Source of the DNA: Streptomyces sp. Ru72 | GTDB taxonomy: Bacteria; Actinomycetota; Actinomycetes; Streptomycetales; Streptomycetaceae | Reading direction: 5' to 3' | Length of the DNA: 64,000 nucleotides | Assembly: GCF_002920635.1 (NCBI RefSeq) | Contig: NZ_PQSR01000018.1 | Span: forward strand, 45,822 to 109,821 | In this document: positions 1-7,703 of the stretch, piece after piece | Numbering within the stretch: the first letter of the stretch is position 1 | Layout of the letters: each line of letters starts with the position of its first letter | The notes under the pieces: generated by a model | Told to the model about the DNA's origin: nothing | The model's database searches: none | What the model saw: the letters and a program-made list of their open reading frames with translations, nothing else | Made by a program: the position numbers and the translations under genes

Positions 1-214
1 GGCCGTCGCCCACCGCATAGGTCAGGCGGCGGTTGACCCGGTACGTGCCACCCTGCACGTTCACCCACGGCAGCGTGCGCAGCAGCCACCGTGAGCTGAT
101 CTCCTGCATCTGGGGTGCGGACTTGGTGGTGGTGGCCAGGTTCCGCGCCGCCGCGGTGCCGAGGCTCTGCTGCGGCCTGTTCTCCTCGGCGCGGACCTCT
201 TCGCCTACCGACAT
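1..214 (-). CDS. Family 2 encapsulin shell protein, EshA-like (N-terminal 71 residues, runs off left edge)
   Basis: Only the first 71 codons are present; the ATG is at 214 and the gene continues past base 1. The peptide begins [11 protein letters not shown] and continues through [20 protein letters not shown] and a [18 protein letters not shown] segment. I recognise this as the conserved N-terminus of family 2 encapsulin shells, which assemble into protein nanocompartments. In Streptomyces the family 2B member carries a cyclic-nucleotide-binding domain (EshA) and usually sits next to 2-methylisoborneol synthase and a GPP methyltransferase. The N-terminus alone cannot separate 2A from 2B; I favour 2B from sequence memory. 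The cargo genes would lie outside the window to the left. The gene is divergent from the PLP enzyme at 385. Confidence 0.8.
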   Translation of the reverse strand, partial: MSVGEEVRAEENRPQQSLGTAAARNLATTTKSAPQMQEISSRWLLRTLPWVNVQGGTYRVNRRLTYAVGDG

Positions 215-384
215 TGGTAATGCCCCTCCCGGTCATGCATCCGATCTGCGAGGACCAGCCTTCCATCACGCATCGTGGTCGCACCATTACACGAAAGAGC
301 GGGAATGGATCACGGCTGGGTTGGGCACTTGAGCCCGCGTTTCCGAGTGCTCCCGGCCGGTGGCCGGTATTCGACAATGGCGGG

Positions 385-1314
385 GTGACCAGCCCTGCCG
401 CGCGGGACGCCCGCGAGACGCCCGACCCGGCGACCGAGCTGCGCCCGCGCCTGCCGTCGCCGCTGCGGGAGGTCGTGGACGAGCGGTTCGCACGGTACGG
501 CGTGCGGCTGCTGCTCAAGCGTGACGACCTGATCCACCCGGACCTGGTCGGCAACAAGTGGCGCAAGCTCGCCCCCAACCTTCGGGCCGCGGCCGGCCGC
601 CCCCTGCTCACTTTCGGGGGCGCGTACTCCAACCACCTGCGCGCGACGGCCGCGGCGGGCCGGCTGCTGGGGCTGGAGACGATCGGAGTGGTGCGCGGCG
701 AGGAGCTGGCCGACCGCCCGCTCAACCCCTCGCTGGCCCGGTGCAGGGCCGACGGCATGCGACTGCACTTCGTCGACAGGTCGACCTATCGCCTCAAGGC
801 GGAGCCGGAGACGCTGACCGGCGTCCTGCGTGCGGCGGACGCCGAGGAGGCGTACGTGGTTCCGGAGGGCGGCAGCAACTCCCTCGCCGTGCGCGGCTGC
901 CGCGCGCTCGGTGAGGAGCTGCGCGGCCGGGCGGACGTGGTGGCCCTGGCCTGCGGCACCGGTGGCACGCTGGCGGGCCTCGCGGCCGGCCTGGCCCCTG
1001 GCCAGCGGGCCCTGGGCATCCCCGTCCTCAAAGGCGGCTTCCTGACCGCCGAGGTGACCGCCCTGCAGACCCGCGCCTTCGGCGCCCGCCGCGGCACCTG
1101 GTCCCTCGACGACCGCTTCCACTTCGGCGGGTACGCCCGCACCACCCCCGAACTCGAAGCGTTCGCGACCGACTTCGCCTCCCGCCACGGCCTGCCTGTG
1201 GAACGTCTCTATGTCGCCAAGCTGCTGTACGGACTGGTCACGTTGACCCGGGAGGGGGCGTTCCCGAGGGGGACGACGGTGGCGGCCGTGATCACGGGTC
1301 GCCCCTTTCCCTAG
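385..1314 (+). CDS. PLP-dependent ACC deaminase / D-cysteine desulfhydrase-like protein
   Basis: A 309-residue fold-type II PLP enzyme of the 1-aminocyclopropane-1-carboxylate deaminase/D-cysteine desulfhydrase family. The motif LLLKRDDLIHPDLVGNKWRK (about residues 36-55) carries the PLP-binding lysine in GNKWRK, and LTFGGAYSNHLRATAAAGR follows. A glycine-rich phosphate loop, ACGTGGTLAGL, lies near residue 190. The open frame runs further upstream, but homology begins only after the GTG at 385. Cytoplasmic; it would deaminate ACC or desulfurate D-cysteine. The substrate cannot be assigned: many streptomycete members of this family do not degrade ACC. It is convergent with the antiporter at 1340 with only 25 bp between the stops. 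Confidence 0.8.
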   Translation: MTSPAARDARETPDPATELRPRLPSPLREVVDERFARYGVRLLLKRDDLIHPDLVGNKWRKLAPNLRAAAGRPLLTFGGAYSNHLRATAAAGRLLGLETIGVVRGEELADRPLNPSLARCRADGMRLHFVDRSTYRLKAEPETLTGVLRAADAEEAYVVPEGGSNSLAVRGCRALGEELRGRADVVALACGTGGTLAGLAAGLAPGQRALGIPVLKGGFLTAEVTALQTRAFGARRGTWSLDDRFHFGGYARTTPELEAFATDFASRHGLPVERLYVAKLLYGLVTLTREGAFPRGTTVAAVITGRPFP

Positions 1315-1339
1315 CGGAGCCCGGCCCCGTGCGAGGGGC

Positions 1340-2935
1340 TCATGTCGTCTCCCGGAACGCCGCCGCCTCCTCCAGGTCCAGGCGGCGCAGCAGGGTGCGG
1401 AGCATCTCGTCGTCGATGTAGCGGTGGTTGCGGAGTTTGACGAACACCTCCCGCTCCGCACCGATCATCTCGCGCGACAGCCGCCGGTAGGTCTCGTCGA
1501 CCGTTTCGCCGGTCACCGGGTTCACCGAGCCCAGCCGTTCCCAGACAGCGTTGCGGCGGCGCTCCAGGACGATGCGGAGGCGGTCGGCCAGTGGTGGCGG
1601 CAGTGCGTTGCGCTCGTCCTCCAGGAGTTCCTCGAGGCGCTGCTCGGCGGCCCGGGACGCCTGCGCCTGTGCGTTCGCCTCCGCGAGCGTCTCCGCCTGG
1701 GGGTTGCGCCCCGGCAGGCGCAGCAGCCGGATGATCGGGGGCAGGCTCAGTCCCTGCACCACCAGCGTGCCGATCACCGTCGTGAAGGTCAGGAAGAGGA
1801 CCAGGTTGCGGTCGGGGAACGGGCCGCCACCGTGCACGGTCCGCGGGATCGAGAAGGCGATCGCGAGTGACACGACCCCCCTCATCCCCGCCCAGCCGAT
1901 GATCAACGGCCCCTTCCACGTCGGGTTCTCCTCGCGCTCCCGGATGCGCCCGAAGAGGGCACGCGGCAGGAAGGTCGCCGGGTACACCCAGACGAACCGG
2001 GACACGACGACCACCAGGAACACGGCCACCGCGTACCAGGCCGCGCGCGTGCCCTCATACGGACCGAGGCCCCTGAGGACGACCGGCAGCTGCAGTCCGA
2101 TGAGAGCGAAGACCGCCGACTCCAGCACGAACGCGACCATCTTCCACACCGCCTCCTCCTGGAGACGGGTCGCGAAGTCGACCTGGTAGTTGTGGTAGCC
2201 GAGATAGAGGGCTACGACGACCACGGCGAGCACTCCGGAGGCGTGCACCCATTCCGCGGCGCCGTAGGCGACGAACGGGATCAACAAGGAGAGCGTGTTC
2301 TGCAGCAGCGCCTCCTTCAGGTGGGTGCGAAGCCAATGGATCGGCACCATCAGCAGCAGACCGATCACCACCCCGCCGACCGCCGCGATCAGGAACTCCC
2401 GCACGCCGCCCGACCAGGTCGCGCCTTCGCCGACCGCCGCGGCCAGCGCCACCTTGTACGCGGTGATCGCGGTCGCGTCGTTCACCAGCGACTCCCCCTG
2501 CAGGATCGTGGTGATCCGTGAGGGCAGGCCCACCCGCCGGGCGACCGCCGTCGCCGCGACCGCGTCCGGCGGCGCGACCACCGCGCCCAGGACCAGCGCC
2601 GCCGTCAGCGGCAGGCCCGGCACGATCAGGTACGTCGCCCAGCCCACGGCGAGGGTCGCGAAGAGCACGTATCCGACGGACAGCAGGGCCACCGGCCGCA
2701 TCTGCGCCCTCAGATCCAGGTAGGAGCTGTCGGTGGCCGCGGTGTAGAGCAACGGGGGCAGCACCAGCGGCAGGACGATCTCGGGGTCGAGGGTGTACTC
2801 GGGCACCCCGGGCAGGTACGAGACGGCAAGCCCCACGGCGACGAGCAGCAGCGGCGCGGGCACCGGGGTCCGGCGCGCCGCCCCGGCTACGGCCGCGCTG
2901 CCGGCGACCAGCAACAGCAGTGGCACCACGTTCAT
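1340..2935 (-). CDS. Na+/H+ antiporter, CPA1 family
   Basis: A 531-residue integral membrane antiporter. Hydrophobic helices fill roughly residues 1-400. The conserved PLVLPPLLYTAATDSS segment lies near residue 55, and GAVVAPPDAVAATAVA and GESLVNDATAI provide the acidic ion-binding residues expected of CPA1 exchangers. The C-terminal 130 residues are hydrophilic with an Arg/Glu-rich helix (EERLEELLEDE-type), probably a cytoplasmic regulatory tail. It should exchange cytoplasmic Na+ (or K+) for H+. The start ATG at 2935 begins MNVVPLLLLVAG; the longer frame upstream is Arg-rich and not conserved-looking. It is divergent from the zinc-finger gene, with 62 bp between starts that must hold both promoters. 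Confidence 0.9.
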   Translation of the reverse strand: MNVVPLLLLVAGSAAVAGAARRTPVPAPLLLVAVGLAVSYLPGVPEYTLDPEIVLPLVLPPLLYTAATDSSYLDLRAQMRPVALLSVGYVLFATLAVGWATYLIVPGLPLTAALVLGAVVAPPDAVAATAVARRVGLPSRITTILQGESLVNDATAITAYKVALAAAVGEGATWSGGVREFLIAAVGGVVIGLLLMVPIHWLRTHLKEALLQNTLSLLIPFVAYGAAEWVHASGVLAVVVVALYLGYHNYQVDFATRLQEEAVWKMVAFVLESAVFALIGLQLPVVLRGLGPYEGTRAAWYAVAVFLVVVVSRFVWVYPATFLPRALFGRIREREENPTWKGPLIIGWAGMRGVVSLAIAFSIPRTVHGGGPFPDRNLVLFLTFTTVIGTLVVQGLSLPPIIRLLRLPGRNPQAETLAEANAQAQASRAAEQRLEELLEDERNALPPPLADRLRIVLERRRNAVWERLGSVNPVTGETVDETYRRLSREMIGAEREVFVKLRNHRYIDDEMLRTLLRRLDLEEAAAFRETT

Positions 2936-2997
2936 CGTCTTCCGCCCGCCCTCTTTTTCCGCGCCGCTTCCCGCGGACCCGTCGTAATCTGGCCACC

Positions 2998-3258
2998 ATG
3001 AAACAGTGCACGCACGGCGACGCGCTGCCGGACCCCGAGCCCAAGCCCCAGAGCGAGACCTGCCTGGAGTGCCTCGCCGCCGGCACGCACCCGGTGCAAC
3101 TGCGTCTGTGCCTGGAGTGCGGACACGTGGGCTGCTGCGACTCCTCGCCCCTCCGGCACGCCACGGCGCACCACGAGGCCAGCGGCCACCCGGTGATGCG
3201 CACGTTCGAACCAGGTGAGAACTGGCGCTGGTGCTTCGTCGACCATGTACTCGTGTGA
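2998..3258 (+). CDS. UBP-type zinc finger domain protein
   Basis: An 86-residue protein that is essentially one UBP/ZnF domain. The metal-ligand pattern is visible: CxxC (CLEC) near residue 22, CLECGHVGCCDSS, then HATAHHEASGHPVMR and ENWRWCFVD. In eukaryotes this fold binds the free C-terminus of ubiquitin; free-standing bacterial copies are common in actinomycetes and their ligand is unknown. The ATG at 2998 follows the short divergent region shared with the antiporter gene. Identity of the domain is secure, function is not. Confidence 0.8.
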   Translation: MKQCTHGDALPDPEPKPQSETCLECLAAGTHPVQLRLCLECGHVGCCDSSPLRHATAHHEASGHPVMRTFEPGENWRWCFVDHVLV

Positions 3259-3532
3259 CCGCGGACCGGCCCCCGTGTGACCCTGGATCCGGACGGTTCG
3301 CCGGTCTGACGTCCGGGTACGTCAAAGCGGCACGCGCTCTCCCCGATTGGTTCCGCCAGACCCCTAGCCACTGTGCGTATACATGGGTTTACTATGAGTG
3401 ACAGCAAGGGGTCGGGGTCCCGGGGACAGGTACGTTGAGAGCGCGATAGCGTCACCGCTGAACCACGAGGGGCGTTACCCCGGGGGGCGACCCTCGGCCC
3501 CCGAAACAGCTTGTACCACCTTGGAGGTGAGG

Positions 3533-3946
3533 GTGTCCCAGATCGCAGGCGAGCCCGCGACCCAGGACTTCGTGGAAGTCCGGCTGCCGGCTGCGGGTGC
3601 CTACCTGTCGGTGCTGCGCACGGCCACGGCCGGTCTCGCAGCCCGTTTGGACTTCACCCTCGACGAGATCGAGGACCTGCGCATCGCGGTCGACGAGGCC
3701 TGCGCGATCCTGCTGCAGCAGGCCGTGCCCGGCTCGGTGCTCAGCTGTGTCTTCCGGCTCATCGACGACTCGCTGGAGGTCACGGTCGCGGCCCCGACCA
3801 CGGACGGCCATGCCCCCTCGCGGGACACTTTCGCCTGGACGGTCCTGTCGGCCCTGGCCGGCAAGGTCTCCTCCGCGGTCTCCGACGACAAGACCGTGTC
3901 CATCAGCCTCTACAAACAGCGCGGCGCGGGACCCGGGCCGGCGTGA
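3533..3946 (+). CDS. Anti-sigma factor of the RsbW-like family (UshX/PrsH type), partner of SigH
   Basis: A 137-residue protein related to the GHKL/RsbW anti-sigma kinases. The segment LDEIEDLRIAVDEACAILLQ (about residues 44-63) corresponds to the N-box helix. The Asn expected four residues after the N-box Glu is replaced by Ile, and no DxGxG motif is visible, so ATP-dependent kinase activity looks doubtful; it may act purely by binding sigma. The GTG at 3533 is chosen because GGAGG at 3523-3527 lies 5 bases upstream. The stop overlaps the upstream GTG of sigH, so translational coupling with its target sigma factor is likely. In S. coelicolor the equivalent gene encodes the SigH anti-sigma factor. 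Confidence 0.82.
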   Translation: MSQIAGEPATQDFVEVRLPAAGAYLSVLRTATAGLAARLDFTLDEIEDLRIAVDEACAILLQQAVPGSVLSCVFRLIDDSLEVTVAAPTTDGHAPSRDTFAWTVLSALAGKVSSAVSDDKTVSISLYKQRGAGPGPA

Positions 3947-5043
3947 CGAACGGGGACGGGCCGGTGCGGGACGAAGAGCGCGGCACACGGAAGTTCTCCG
4001 CCGGGAGCGCGGGCGGCCCGGACGGGGCGCCGCGCATGGCGGAAGGCGTGGACGGCATCCCCGAGCAGGCCCGTCCGCACCCGGAGGGCCAGGCGTCGGC
4101 GGTCATGGCACCCGTGCAGACGGGTCCGGCCGGGGCGGACGAGGTGCTCTCCGTCCGGGGCGGCGCACGACGGGATGCAGGCGGAGCCACGGGCACGTCC
4201 TCCGGAGGGCGGCGGACGACGGGCGGGACGATGAGCGAGCACGAGCGAAACGCTGAGCAGGGTGTGCCGGTCGGCGCACAGCACGACCCACAGGACCGCA
4301 GCGGCGCGCGGGCGATGTTCGTCGAACTGCGCAAGCTGAAGGAAGGCAGCCCGGAGTACGCGGAGCTGCGCAACCGGCTGGTTCGTATGCACCTGCCGCT
4401 CGTCGAGCACCTCGCGCGCCGCTTCCGCAACCGCGGCGAGCCGCTGGACGATCTGACCCAGGTCGCGACCATCGGTCTGATCAAGTCGGTCGACCGCTTC
4501 GACCCGGAGCGGGGCGTCGAGTTCTCGACCTACGCGACCCCGACGGTCGTCGGCGAGATCAAGCGGCACTTCCGCGACAAGGGCTGGGCGGTGCGCGTGC
4601 CGCGGCGCCTGCAGGAGCTGCGCCTGGCCCTGACGACGGCCACGGCCGAGCTGTCCCAGCAGCACGGCCGCTCCCCGACGGTCCACGAGCTGGCCGAGAA
4701 GCTGGCCATCTCGGAGGAGGAGGTCCTGGAGGGCCTGGAGTCCGCCAACGCGTACTCCACGCTGTCCCTGGACGTCCCCGACACGGACGACGAGTCCCCG
4801 GCGGTCGCGGACACGCTCGGCGCGGAGGACGAGGCGCTGGAGGGCGTCGAGTACCGCGAGTCGCTGAAGCCGCTGCTGGAGGATCTGCCGCCGAGGGAGA
4901 AGCGGATCCTGCTGCTGCGCTTCTTCGGCAACATGACGCAGTCGCAGATCGCGCAGGAGGTCGGCATCTCGCAGATGCACGTCTCGCGTCTGCTGGCGCG
5001 GACGCTGGCGCAGCTGCGGGACAAGCTGCTGGTGGAGGAGTAG
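3943..5043 (+). CDS. sigH: RNA polymerase sigma factor SigH (SigB/SigF family)
   Basis: A 366-residue frame ending in a classical SigB-type sigma factor. Region 2 (LVRMHLPLVEHLARRF, GLIKSVDRFDPERG, FSTYATPTVVGEIKRHFRDK), region 3 and region 4 (PPREKRILLLRFFGNMTQSQ, ISQMHVSRLLARTL) are all intact. The longest start is the GTG at 3943, overlapping the anti-sigma stop. An internal ATG at 4231 (MSEHERNAEQG) would give a 270-residue product holding the whole sigma core. The roughly 96 residues between are Gly/Ala/Pro-rich and of unknown fold. S. coelicolor SigH is known to exist as several size forms and to control osmotic-stress and developmental genes, so both starts may be real. Confidence 0.9.
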   Translation: MTNGDGPVRDEERGTRKFSAGSAGGPDGAPRMAEGVDGIPEQARPHPEGQASAVMAPVQTGPAGADEVLSVRGGARRDAGGATGTSSGGRRTTGGTMSEHERNAEQGVPVGAQHDPQDRSGARAMFVELRKLKEGSPEYAELRNRLVRMHLPLVEHLARRFRNRGEPLDDLTQVATIGLIKSVDRFDPERGVEFSTYATPTVVGEIKRHFRDKGWAVRVPRRLQELRLALTTATAELSQQHGRSPTVHELAEKLAISEEEVLEGLESANAYSTLSLDVPDTDDESPAVADTLGAEDEALEGVEYRESLKPLLEDLPPREKRILLLRFFGNMTQSQIAQEVGISQMHVSRLLARTLAQLRDKLLVEE

Positions 5044-5067
5044 GACGGCGGCACGCGGGGCTGCCGG

Positions 5068-5313
5068 TCAGCGGCGTCCCGCGACGGCCGGGCGGTGTCC
5101 CGCCTTCGCGTCGGCTCGGGGGCGCGGGAGGCCGGCGACGGCCGGGATGTCGCTGTTGTCGTTGCTGCCGCTGGTGTCGTCGGGCGGGGAAATCAGTCGT
5201 CGGGCAAGGAAATCACCGGGCTCGGTGTCCTTGCCCGGCATCGCGACGCCAAGCCGACACCGGCCGTACGTCGGCTCCTCTCCGGCCGCCCCGCAAGGCC
5301 GGACGTCGGCCAC
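5068..5313 (-). CDS. Possible small protein (81 residues), uncertain
   Basis: I do not recognise this product. It is listed because the 306-base gap between sigH and the next gene holds a minus-strand frame with strongly G/C third codon positions and a GTG start at 5313, preceded by GGAGG about ten bases upstream. A second start is the ATG at 5241 (MPGKDTEPGDF), giving 57 residues. The middle is Asp/Ser/Asn-rich (PPDDTSGSNDNSD) and the end Arg-rich. It lies 36 bp downstream of, and in the same direction as, the membrane protein at 5350-5802, so the two could share a transcript. It could equally be a non-coding frame. Confidence 0.3.
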   Translation of the reverse strand: MADVRPCGAAGEEPTYGRCRLGVAMPGKDTEPGDFLARRLISPPDDTSGSNDNSDIPAVAGLPRPRADAKAGHRPAVAGRR

Positions 5314-5349
5314 CGCCTCGGCCCCTCCGCAGAGCCGGCCGGACGCCTG

Positions 5350-5802
5350 CTACCGCTTCGGCTCCTCCGCGCGGCCGGGCCCGCGGATTCCGAGGGCCTG
5401 CGTCGTCGCCGGGTTCACCAGGAGCACCAGGGCCGTCACCGCGACGATCGCGAGCACGATGCCGACCGGGATCGCGACGCTGTCGGCGCGCAGCAGGTTG
5501 TACGCCACCGGCAGCGCCATGATCTGGGTGATGACGGCGGGCCCCCGGCTCCAGCCGCGCCGCAGCAGCAGTCCCCGCGCGGCCAGCAGGGGAAGCAGCG
5601 CGAGCACGATCAGGGTGATGCCCAGGGTGACGGCCTGCTGCCGGTCGTCCGGCGCGCCCGTGAGTCCGAGGACGAGCGTCCAGGCGCCGCCCGCGACCAG
5701 GGCCAGCCCCTCCAGGCCGGCCAGCGCCGCCGCGGCGGTCAGCCGCGCGGGGCGGGGCCCGGCTTCGCGGGTCTCAGGAGTGGGGTTCTGCTCAGCGCTC
5801 AC
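5350..5802 (-). CDS. Small integral membrane protein of unknown function
   Basis: A 150-residue protein with a hydrophilic Pro/Glu-rich N-terminus (VSAEQNPTPETREAGPRP) followed by about four hydrophobic stretches: LAGLEGLALVAGGAWTLVLG, VTLGITLIVLALLPLLAARG, AVITQIMALPVAYNLL and VGIVLAIVAVTALVLLV. The C-terminus is basic and cytoplasmic-looking. The GTG at 5802 is used because the longer frame upstream is antisense to the lipid kinase. I know of no function; similar short membrane proteins occur beside wblE in other streptomycetes. It is divergent from the lipid kinase, with about 135 bp between starts. Confidence 0.75.
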   Translation of the reverse strand: MSAEQNPTPETREAGPRPARLTAAAALAGLEGLALVAGGAWTLVLGLTGAPDDRQQAVTLGITLIVLALLPLLAARGLLLRRGWSRGPAVITQIMALPVAYNLLRADSVAIPVGIVLAIVAVTALVLLVNPATTQALGIRGPGRAEEPKR

Positions 5803-5937
5803 CCCTGAAGGGTAGCCTTCGGCCCGGTCGCCGCCGCCGACGCCTCCGGCCCCGCTGTGCCCAAGACGACTCCCGGTCCTTACCGGATCCCTACCCGGGC
5901 TAGGGCCCGGTACCGCCCAGTAGGTACGCTGCACACC

Positions 5938-6906
5938 ATGCGTGCACTTCTCGTGGTCAATCCGGCGGCAACCACCACAAGCGCACGTACCCGTGATGTC
6001 CTCATCCACGCGCTGGCGAGCGAGATGAAGCTCGAGGCGGTGACCACCGAGTACCGGGGGCACGCCCGGGACCTCGGCCGGCAGGCCGCGGAGAGCGAGG
6101 ACATAGACCTGGTCGTGGCGCTCGGCGGGGACGGCACGGTCAACGAGGTCGTCAACGGCCTGTTGCACCACGGCCCGGACCCCGACCGCCTCCCCCTGCT
6201 CGCCGTGGTGCCCGGCGGCTCGACCAATGTCTTCGCCCGGGCCCTGGGCCTGCCCAACGACGTCGTGGAGGCCACCGGCGCCATCCTCGACGGCCTGCGC
6301 GAGCGCCGTGAGCGTGTGGTCGGCCTCGGTCTCGCCGCGGGCACCCCGGGCACCGAGGACGAGGCGGTGCCCTCCCGCTGGTTCACCTTCAACGCGGGCT
6401 TCGGCTTCGACGCGGGAGTGGTCGGCCGGGTGGAGCAGCAGCGGGAACAGGGCAAGCGGTCCACCCATGCGCTCTACCTGCGCCAGGTGATCCGTCAGTT
6501 CCTGGACGAACCGCATCGCAGGCACGGCACGATCACCCTGGAGCGGGCGGGTGAGGAGCCGGTCACCGATCTGGTCATGTCCATAATCTGCAACACCGCG
6601 CCCTGGACGTTTCTCGGCAATCGTCCGGTGTACGCCTCGCCTAAGGCCTCGTTCGATACCGGCCTCGACGTGCTGGCCCTCAGCCGCCTCTCGACGGCCT
6701 CGATTGCCCGGTATGCGACCCAGTTGCTCACTTCGTCCCCCGAGCGCGGACCCCGTGGCAGGCATGTGGTCTCGCTGCACGACCTGAGCGGCTTCACCTT
6801 GCATTCGAAGGCGCCCCTCCCCCTGCAGATGGACGGCGACCACCTCGGGGTGCGTACGAGCGTGACGTTCACAGGCGTACGCCGTGCACTGCGTGTGATT
6901 GTGTGA
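5938..6906 (+). CDS. Diacylglycerol kinase-family lipid kinase
   Basis: A 322-residue member of the DagK/YegS lipid kinase family. The N-terminal catalytic domain starts with VVNPAATT (NPxA motif) and contains the nucleotide-binding loop VVALGGDGTVNEVVNG near residue 60, then PGGSTNVFARALG. The C-terminal beta-sandwich region includes FTFNAGFGFDAGVV and the late motif LPLQMDGDHLG near residue 300. It should phosphorylate a lipid hydroxyl, most probably diacylglycerol, on the inner membrane face. The start ATG at 5938 gives the usual family length. The next gene downstream on the same strand, wblE, is 320 bp away and probably separately transcribed. Confidence 0.88.
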   Translation: MRALLVVNPAATTTSARTRDVLIHALASEMKLEAVTTEYRGHARDLGRQAAESEDIDLVVALGGDGTVNEVVNGLLHHGPDPDRLPLLAVVPGGSTNVFARALGLPNDVVEATGAILDGLRERRERVVGLGLAAGTPGTEDEAVPSRWFTFNAGFGFDAGVVGRVEQQREQGKRSTHALYLRQVIRQFLDEPHRRHGTITLERAGEEPVTDLVMSIICNTAPWTFLGNRPVYASPKASFDTGLDVLALSRLSTASIARYATQLLTSSPERGPRGRHVVSLHDLSGFTLHSKAPLPLQMDGDHLGVRTSVTFTGVRRALRVIV

Positions 6907-7226
6907 GCAGAAGGGGCCAAAGTCCTTTCACTCGAACGTTTAGGCCAGGATCCACCCCTTGGAAGTACGGCTGTGACCTAGTCGACACCAAGGAATCAAA
7001 AAAACTTTCCGGAAGGGGTTGTATCCGCCGCTGAGGTTTGCGAGTCTCTACGTGGCGCTCGGGACAGCCCGCAACACCGGCTCCCATCGAGAGTGTCCGA
7101 ACCCCTCCTCAATCCACAGGACCACGTCAGTGAGTCTGACGATCGGCCCTTCACTTGTTGAGGGATTCGTGAAAGCGTTCACATTCACAAGCAACCTGCA
7201 CGTAATACCAAGGAGAGGTAGCAGCC
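6907..7226 (+). promoter_or_regulatory. Upstream region of wblE (320 bp, no gene)
   Basis: No convincing ORF. The stretch is less GC-rich than its neighbours, with an A-run near 6997-7004, and holds the Crp-like palindrome at 7168-7183. A strong ribosome binding site, AGGAGAGG, lies at 7211-7218 just before the wblE ATG. I could not fix a transcription start. Confidence 0.6.
7168..7183. promoter_or_regulatory. Candidate Crp-binding palindrome upstream of wblE
   Basis: The 16-mer CGTGA-AAGCGT-TCACA differs at one base from the TGTGA-N6-TCACA consensus recognised by Crp proteins. It is centred about 50 bp before the wblE start codon. The orthologous mycobacterial gene whiB1 is known to be controlled by Crp through such sites, which supports function here. 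Direct evidence is the palindrome only. Confidence 0.5.
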
Positions 7227-7484
7227 ATGGACTGGCGTCACAACGCCGTTTGCCGCGAGGAAGACCCCGAGCTCTTCTTCCCCATCGGCAACACCGGTCC
7301 TGCGCTGCTGCAGATCGAGGAAGCCAAGGCCGTCTGCCGTCGCTGCCCGGTTATCGAGCAGTGCCTGCAGTGGGCGCTCGAGTCCGGCCAGGACTCCGGC
7401 GTCTGGGGTGGTCTCAGCGAGGACGAGCGCCGCGCCATGAAGCGCCGCGCCGCCCGCAACCGGGCCCGTCAGGCCTCCGCCTGA
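7227..7484 (+). CDS. wblE: WhiB-family iron-sulfur transcriptional regulator WblE
   Basis: An 85-residue WhiB-like protein, orthologous by appearance to mycobacterial WhiB1. The four [4Fe-4S] cysteines are visible: one in HNAVCREEDPELFFP (about residue 9), then CRRCPVIEQC with spacing C-x2-C-x5-C (about residues 37-46). The GVWGG turn follows, and then a basic C-terminal tail (RRAMKRRAARNRAR) typical of DNA contact. WhiB proteins bind the primary sigma factor region 4 and respond to NO or redox state through the cluster. The ATG at 7227 has a near-ideal ribosome binding site. The neighbouring PdtaS-like kinase reproduces the mycobacterial whiB1-pdtaS arrangement. Confidence 0.93.
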   Translation: MDWRHNAVCREEDPELFFPIGNTGPALLQIEEAKAVCRRCPVIEQCLQWALESGQDSGVWGGLSEDERRAMKRRAARNRARQASA

Positions 7485-7595
7485 CACACCCGCCCCGACG
7501 AGCCTGAGCTTGGCGGCGCGTACAGCGAGTACGCTTCTCCCGCCCCCGAGCCGCAGCGCGCAGTCGCTAGCAGCAGCTGGCACCAACGAGCTTTT

Positions 7596-7624
7596 AGCCC
7601 CGGACCACTTGGTGGCCCGGGGCT
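7596..7624. terminator. Bidirectional hairpin between wblE and the histidine kinase
   Basis: A 13-bp stem with one mismatch: AGCCCCGG-ACCAC pairs with GTGGCCCGGGGCT around a very short loop. It sits between two convergent genes and would end both transcripts. Confidence 0.7.
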
Positions 7625-7703
7625 CATTGCTGTGGGGACGACGCCCTGCGGAGCCGAGGCGGCGACGGCGGCGATATCCCTACCGGCTCGCCGCCGCCCG
7701 GGC

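Noticed and set aside
115..384. N-terminal extension of the PLP enzyme frame upstream of 385
   Set aside because: The translated stretch overlaps the divergent encapsulin gene and is not protein-like; the GTG at 385 precedes the first family motif.
6992..7020. GGAAT and GTT upstream of wblE resembling a SigR promoter
   Set aside because: The spacer is 21 bases, outside the 18-19 range, so it was not called.
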